From: Daucus carota subsp. sativus
Lineage: Eukaryota > Streptophyta > Magnoliopsida > Apiales > Apiaceae
Length of the DNA stretch: 64,000 nt
Direction: 5' to 3'
Assembly (NCBI RefSeq): GCF_001625215.2
Contig: NC_030387.2
Location: forward strand, 34,371,606-34,435,605
The notes beneath the pieces were generated by a model. It saw only the letters and a list, made by a program, of their open reading frames with translations, was not told the origin of the DNA and searched no databases. Shown here one piece after another: positions 59,395-64,000 of the stretch. Position 1 is the first letter of the stretch. Each line of letters begins with the position of its first letter. Made by a program: the position numbers and the translations under genes.

Positions 59395-59889
59395 GATCAT
59401 TAATTAATCCTACTCTTCCTTCTTCAATTTCCCCTCTCGACATACTAATTCTACGACTTCTGTTCTTTTCGTACATATATACTTTTTGATAGGAGCCTGT
59501 TGGGCCATAGTAAAGCCGGGCCATAAAATGAGATCTTAGAGCCACAACTTAGTAGGCCCACCAGGAGGAGAAAGGCTCATAAAGCCCAAGCAGAGCAGAG
59601 GAGATGACAACTCTCAATGATATTATTTTTTTATCATGTCTTTATAATTTTTTTCATTACTTAATACGCATTTAACTTTATATATATAATATAATAAATA
59701 ATTTCATAAATTCTTTTCTTAAAAATATTTTAATATTAAATTTTAATTTAGAAAGAAAAAATAAAATAATTTATAAAAACTACAGTTAATAAGAATTTTA
59801 AAATAATTCCATATAGATAGAGGGAGTGATAATCTAGTATGGAGTGCGAGCAACCGCATTAGTTCCTGGTGAAGTAGAGAAAATTTATA
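59395..59889. other. Promoter side of the nucleoredoxin-like gene
   Basis: A minus-strand TATA-like GTATATATG lies at about 59482-59474. Beyond it is AT-rich spacer without recognised genes. Confidence 0.4.
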
Positions 59890-60640
59890 GACAATGCATT
59901 ACAAAAATCTAACTCCAAAATACAATTGGAACACCCTAGCAGCAAGTGAAAGACCTGCTTGAATGGCAAAAAGCTCTGCAACAAGAGCATCATAAGAGAT
60001 ACTTAAACAAGGAGCTTAGCCCTGGTAATAGTACCAAACTCATCACAAACAGCAACTCCATTCTGGTACCCTCTTTACTCCCACCAATAGCAGCATCAAC
60101 ATTAATTTTTATCATTCCTGGATCAGAGGGTTCTCATTTAGTCTAGTGGATATTCATGAAACATGATCATTCTTTTGATAATCAGAATCTTTTAGCTAAA
60201 GATGGAAATGGCTACTGAGAATAATGAACAGCCTAACAGTTTCAAGAGAAAGAAGTCTATAGTTTGGGATTACTATAGACTTCTTTCTCTTGAAAGTGTT
60301 AGGCTGTTCATTATTCTCAGTAGCCATTTCCATCTTTAGCTAAAAGATTCTGATTATCAAAAGAATGATCATGCTTCATGAATATCCACTAGATATGGCC
60401 TTGATCAGTTTTTGATTTGTTGATACATTAATATCCTCTTTAGAGATTGCTTTTCCATGCAAAATATTGTTTCTGGAAGTAATTCCAAATCTGCCAAGAG
60501 ATAATAGTAAATAAATCAAAACTTGTTTGCTTAAAGAAAGCAAGATTAGTGAAACAGTAAACTTCAAACCTTTTGGTATCATTGTCGGAGAACCACCAAT
60601 CCTGGAACAACCTCCTTAGCTTTGGAGCATACAGAAATGC
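59890..60640 (-). pseudogene. LINE-type RNase H remnant
   Basis: Minus-strand fragments resemble the C-terminal part of plant non-LTR retrotransposons. At about 60130-59890, IKINVDAAIGGSKEGTR is followed, after frameshifts, by VAELFAIQAGLSLA (RVT_3 RNase H block). At about 60600-60400 there is a SWQIWNY...RNNILHGKAIS-like stretch seen in two frames. It is interrupted by a 252-bp hairpin and carries frameshifts and stops. Exact limits are uncertain. Confidence 0.6.
60142..60393. repeat. Near-perfect inverted repeat (hairpin), arms about 122 bp
   Basis: The left arm 60142-60263 and right arm 60272-60393 are reverse complements with about two mismatches, separated by an 8-bp loop (TTGGGATT). 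The arms begin and end TCTAGTGGATATTCATG. It lies inside the LINE remnant. No target duplication was found outside the arms. Confidence 0.92.
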
Positions 60641-60759
60641 AGCCGCCGCATGTACGAGGAATTTGAGACATTAGGAGATGGACAAAGGTTATAACTTATA
60701 AGGTATGTGAAGTACTAATGCATCAGGTTAAATATTTTTTAAGTGTAAGATAAGATGGT

Positions 60760-61860
60760 GTAGAACATAAAATTGACTGATGATGTTTCCGGGGATGCTG
60801 ATCACAAAGTTTATTTGGTCATTATGCACTTTTTTAATGACTAGGGGCAAAGTGTTAGAAATTTAGGAACTCTGGAGAAGTAGATAATGCATCTTTATAG
60901 TTGGCTCGTGTAAAAATTACCTTCGATAATATTCTGTGAAAATCCAATTTAGGCTTCTGCTTCACATAGGAAGAATAGGAGGACAAATTCCTCTGAGCAA
61001 GGCGTGCTTGTCCGCAGCATATTGAAGCCAGATGGGATGAGTTGGTCCATTGTTTACTGTGTGATCTCTTCTATCTCTTTTATCCTGAAACTTATAAGCT
61101 GAATGAAGAAACTCTACGTGAGTGTCTTACTCATGTTAATAATCTATTCCTTCTTCGGGATGCTTCTGGAAAAAGGACAAAAAGGAGGACATTGCATGAT
61201 GTGCAATGCAAATTCACCAGCACATGACTCGAGTGATCATGCTGTCGAAGCCCGCAGCATCACAGTCGATGTTGGTGGGTACAGGGTGAAGGCTGCAAAT
61301 GCACCCATACTAACCTTCATTATAACCAGGTACGGTGACATTGCTGCCAACTGCATGTTCACTTCAGCCACCGTGAGAGCATCAATGCTCGAGGTCATAT
61401 GCGATATTGTCAAGCGGCTTCTAAGCAGCAATGCAGCAGAGACCATATCGCAGCTCGAAGCTATGAAGACTGAGCTGCGAGATGCAGAGGCAGCTAGAAT
61501 TGAGGTCTCCTGGCTGCAACCCTTCCTGACAAAGTTCCGTGAAGCTCAGGGGAAAAGTCCCTCGGTGCTTGACCAAATGGATTCTAGCCTGTGGCTGGTT
61601 TCCAAAGCCGCAGAAAGGGATTTGGCAGCAGCTCAAAAGTGGGCCACGGAGTCCGAAAGCTGCTTGAGAGCATTAGTTGTGGTAGGGAAGAAGTTCCGAG
61701 ATGACATGACCCTCCATGAAGCCAAAGCAAGTGAGTGGCGTAATCCCCCCAATGAGCAGGCCAATCTGCGAGTCCTTGGGATGTTGGATTGAGAATATAA
61801 AGCATACATGTGTAGTTTCAGGGTATAACTATGTTGTAAAATGTAATTTGTCCACTTGAC
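60760..61860 (+). pseudogene. Truncated copy (copy 2) of the PDS5-gene PEARLI-4 tail
   Basis: Copy of the last intron-exon units of the gene at 48206-56533. Homology starts in the intron before exon 12 (TTGACTGATGATGTTTC). The exon-12 equivalent is 60953-61036, but its donor is AT (61037-61038) instead of GT. The next acceptor is GG (61157-61158) instead of AG. A 2-bp deletion near 61203-61212 shifts the frame relative to copies 1 and 3. An ATG frame at 61103-61792 (229 codons) still covers the PEARLI-4 domain (YRVKAANAPILTFIITRYGD). Upstream exons are absent. It could still yield a short PEARLI-4 protein if transcribed. Confidence 0.8.
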
Positions 61861-61871
61861 AATCATTTTGC

Positions 61872-63818
61872 AACATAGTTAAACTCCGAAACCACACATG
61901 TTTGCTATAAAATCTAACTCCAATATCCCAGGGCTCACAGCTTGGCCTGCCAATTTAGGGGATTACGCTAGTCACTGTCCTTGGCTTCATGCAGGGCTAT
62001 GTCTTCACGAAATTTTTTTCCCTACCACAGCCAATGCTCGCAAGCAGCTCTCCGATTCCCTAGCCCATTTTTGAGCAGCTGCCAAATTTCTTTCAACAGC
62101 TTTTGAAACCAGCTTAAGGCTTGAATGCATTTGGTTAAGCATCAAGGGGCTTTTCCCGTGAGCTTCACGGAACTTTGTCAAGCAGTGTTGTAGCCAGGAG
62201 ACTCCAGTTCTAGCTGCCTCTGCATCTCACAGTTCAGTTTCCATTGCTTCGAGATGTGATATGGTCTCAGCTTCATTCCTGCTCTGAAGCCTCTTGACGA
62301 TGTCACATATCACCTCGAGCATTGATGCTCTCGCGACAGCTGAATTGAGCATGCAGTTTGCAGCAATATCACCATACCTGGCTATAATGGAGGTTACTAT
62401 GGGTGCATTATCAGCCTTCACCCTGCACCCACCAACATGGACTGGGATGCTGCTTGCTTCGACCACATGATCACTCAATTCATGTGCTGGTGAAATCTTT
62501 CTTTGGACGTCATGCAATGTCCTCCTTTTTGTCCTTTTTCCAGAAGCAGCCTGAAGAAGGAATAGATTATTAACAGTAAGACAATTACATTGAGTTTCTT
62601 CATTCAACTTAAGTTTCAGGATGAAAGAGGTAGAAGAGATTACACTGTAAATAATGGACTAACTCACCCCATCTGGCCTCAATTTGCTTCGGACAAGCAC
62701 GCCTTGCTCAGAGGAATTTGTCCTCCTATTCTTCTTCCTATGTGATGCAGAAGCCTGTATTGGATTTTGAAAGATTTTTAACATCAGATTAGCTTTTACA
62801 GGGGTGTACCTGAAAGAATTCATAATATATTAGCTTTTCCAGTCTCAAACACTTTGCTTCTGTTTCTTAAGAAATGCATTATAACCATATAAATCTTGTT
62901 GATACTCACATTTTCAATAAGAATTTCTGGACGAGAAGAATTGGCTTCAGCGCTCGGGAACCTGCGTTAGAAAATCAAAAAGAAGAAAGTAGTCAAATTT
63001 AATTCGAATACCTAAAGAAACAAAAAAAAATACTAAAAATTATATACCTATAAAAATGTTAATTTAATGATTTACAATCAGTCAATTTATTGTTTATATT
63101 TTTATTATACTTTAATTATTTAATACACAATAATTGAGAAAAATGAAATATTGGTGAAATGAATGTAAATTACGTATCACGCATATAAAATTAAGTAAAA
63201 TGTTAATATACATAACTAATAATTCATAATTTTTCAATATATATACTATACATTTAAAACACACACACAATATATAATATTTTGTATCGGGTTTATTTCG
63301 GGTTTCGAGTTCAGATCGGGTTTAAATCGGGTTTTGGGTCGGGTCTCGGTTCGTAATACCCGAGATCCAGATCCAGATCTAGATTCAAACTTTTTCGGGT
63401 TTAAAAATAAGATACAGATTTGGATCTAAATCCAAAAAAATCGAGTTTGGTTAGATCCAATCGGGCCAGAACGGGTCGGGTATCCATCAGGTCGGGTAAA
63501 ATTATCATCCCTGCTTTAAATTCTATCAAATGAGATAATTTCAGATCTATTCAAATGTTGATTCAATTAAAAGTGATTAAGTAACATATAGATCTGGATT
63601 AAAAAAAGTAATAGATCTAATCATATAAGATTGATTATCTTGAAACAAGCACAGAAGAATAAACAAAAATTTCAATTTACCCAAAACGAGTAACAAATTT
63701 ATCAATAACTATTTGAACGAGCAAATCATAATGGTAGAATACATCAAACCTGTTGATAGGGAATCGGCATCATCTTCTGATCATCTTCGACATCTTTGGT
63801 ATCATTAAATTGAACCAT
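61872..63818 (-). pseudogene. Inverted broken copy (copy 3) with its own first exon
   Basis: Minus-strand copy with exon equivalents 62961-62910 (52 bp, as exon 11), 62754-62668 (87 bp, as exon 12 with about 10 extra codons shared with copy 2) and 62550 onward (as exon 13). A CGA-to-TGA change gives a stop at 62229-62227 inside the PEARLI-4 domain. Downstream homology continues to about 61900 with a 1-bp insertion in a run of A near 62012. A leader exon 63818-63750 (starting MVQFNDTKDVEDD) has a good donor but joins the next exon out of phase. Either a further exon lies in between or the gene is dead. Confidence 0.75.
63280..63513. mobile_element. hAT-like element end in the copy-3 intron
   Basis: GC-rich patch with repeated TCGGGTTT and GATCCAGATC words, ending ATTATCATCCCTG at 63513. 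Read in reverse, that is a CAGGGATGAT terminus typical of plant hAT elements. The opposite terminus was not found, so limits are partial. Confidence 0.5.
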
Positions 63819-63934
63819 CTCAAATTTAAAATGAAGCGTATATGAAATAGAGTGATGGTGAATGAAGTAAAAAAAAAGGGCAGCTGCGGCGGATGAGGAG
63901 AAGAAAGGTTTTCATGTAACCTAGTTTATTCCCG

Positions 63935-63944
63935 TATATATATA
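63935..63944 (-). promoter_or_regulatory. TATA box for the copy-3 transcript
   Basis: TATATATATA on the minus strand, about 120 bp upstream of the ATG at 63818 and followed by a CT-rich leader. It suggests that copy 3 has its own promoter rather than being a bare gene fragment. Confidence 0.6.
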
Positions 63945-64000
63945 GGTCCAGCTCTACTTGAAATCAAAGTTGAAAAAAAATCATAAACGAGGGCCCAACC

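Noticed and set aside
1..64000. CRISPR arrays, operons, bacterial or organellar insertions
   Set aside because: The whole window is spliced plant nuclear DNA; no spaced short-repeat arrays or organelle genes were seen.

Overview
This window is nuclear DNA from a flowering plant, most probably a eudicot. The genes are split by GT-AG introns, intergenic DNA is AT-rich, and several plant-type transposon classes are present. The set includes a plant NIP boron channel, an EAR-motif C2H2 zinc finger, a Copia element primed by initiator tRNA, and Helitrons with CTAG ends. I cannot name the species. All exon models come from reading splice signals, reading phase and recognised protein families, without transcript data.

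Layout. 251-6164 (+): NUP96 nucleoporin. 8946-10073 (-): DeSI-like PPPDE peptidase. 10345-15386: a gene-free block of DNA transposons (MULE-type MITE, two adjacent Helitrons, two abutting hAT elements sharing one target site, a TIR family). 16056-17712 (+): mitochondrial p32/MAM33-type protein. 18731-19428: a 698-bp Stowaway-like foldback. 21382-22161 (-): single C2H2 zinc-finger repressor. 22.8-26.4 kb: intergenic with an LTR/PBS remnant and a tiny hAT. 26970-29231 (+): ribosomal protein uL30 of the L7-1 type. 31186-33159 (-): NIP6;1-like aquaporin. 35548-38712 (-): SDF2, with an intact 5.46-kb Copia retrotransposon (38872-44332) inserted in its 5' leader. 44.9-47 kb: repeats and a nested MITE. 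48206-56533 (+): a 13-exon PDS5-like cohesin gene whose last exons add a PEARLI-4 domain. 57145-59394 (-): a nucleoredoxin-like gene lacking CxxC sites. 59.9-60.6 kb: LINE remnant carrying a long hairpin. 60.76-63.8 kb: two broken copies of the PDS5-gene tail, arranged tail to tail.

The genes are unrelated housekeeping or regulatory loci (nuclear pore, translation, ER quality control, boron transport, cohesion) and do not form a pathway. The most notable features are the PDS5-Tudor-PEARLI4 fusion with an inverted pair of pseudogene copies of its own 3' end, and the very young Copia insertion in the SDF2 leader.
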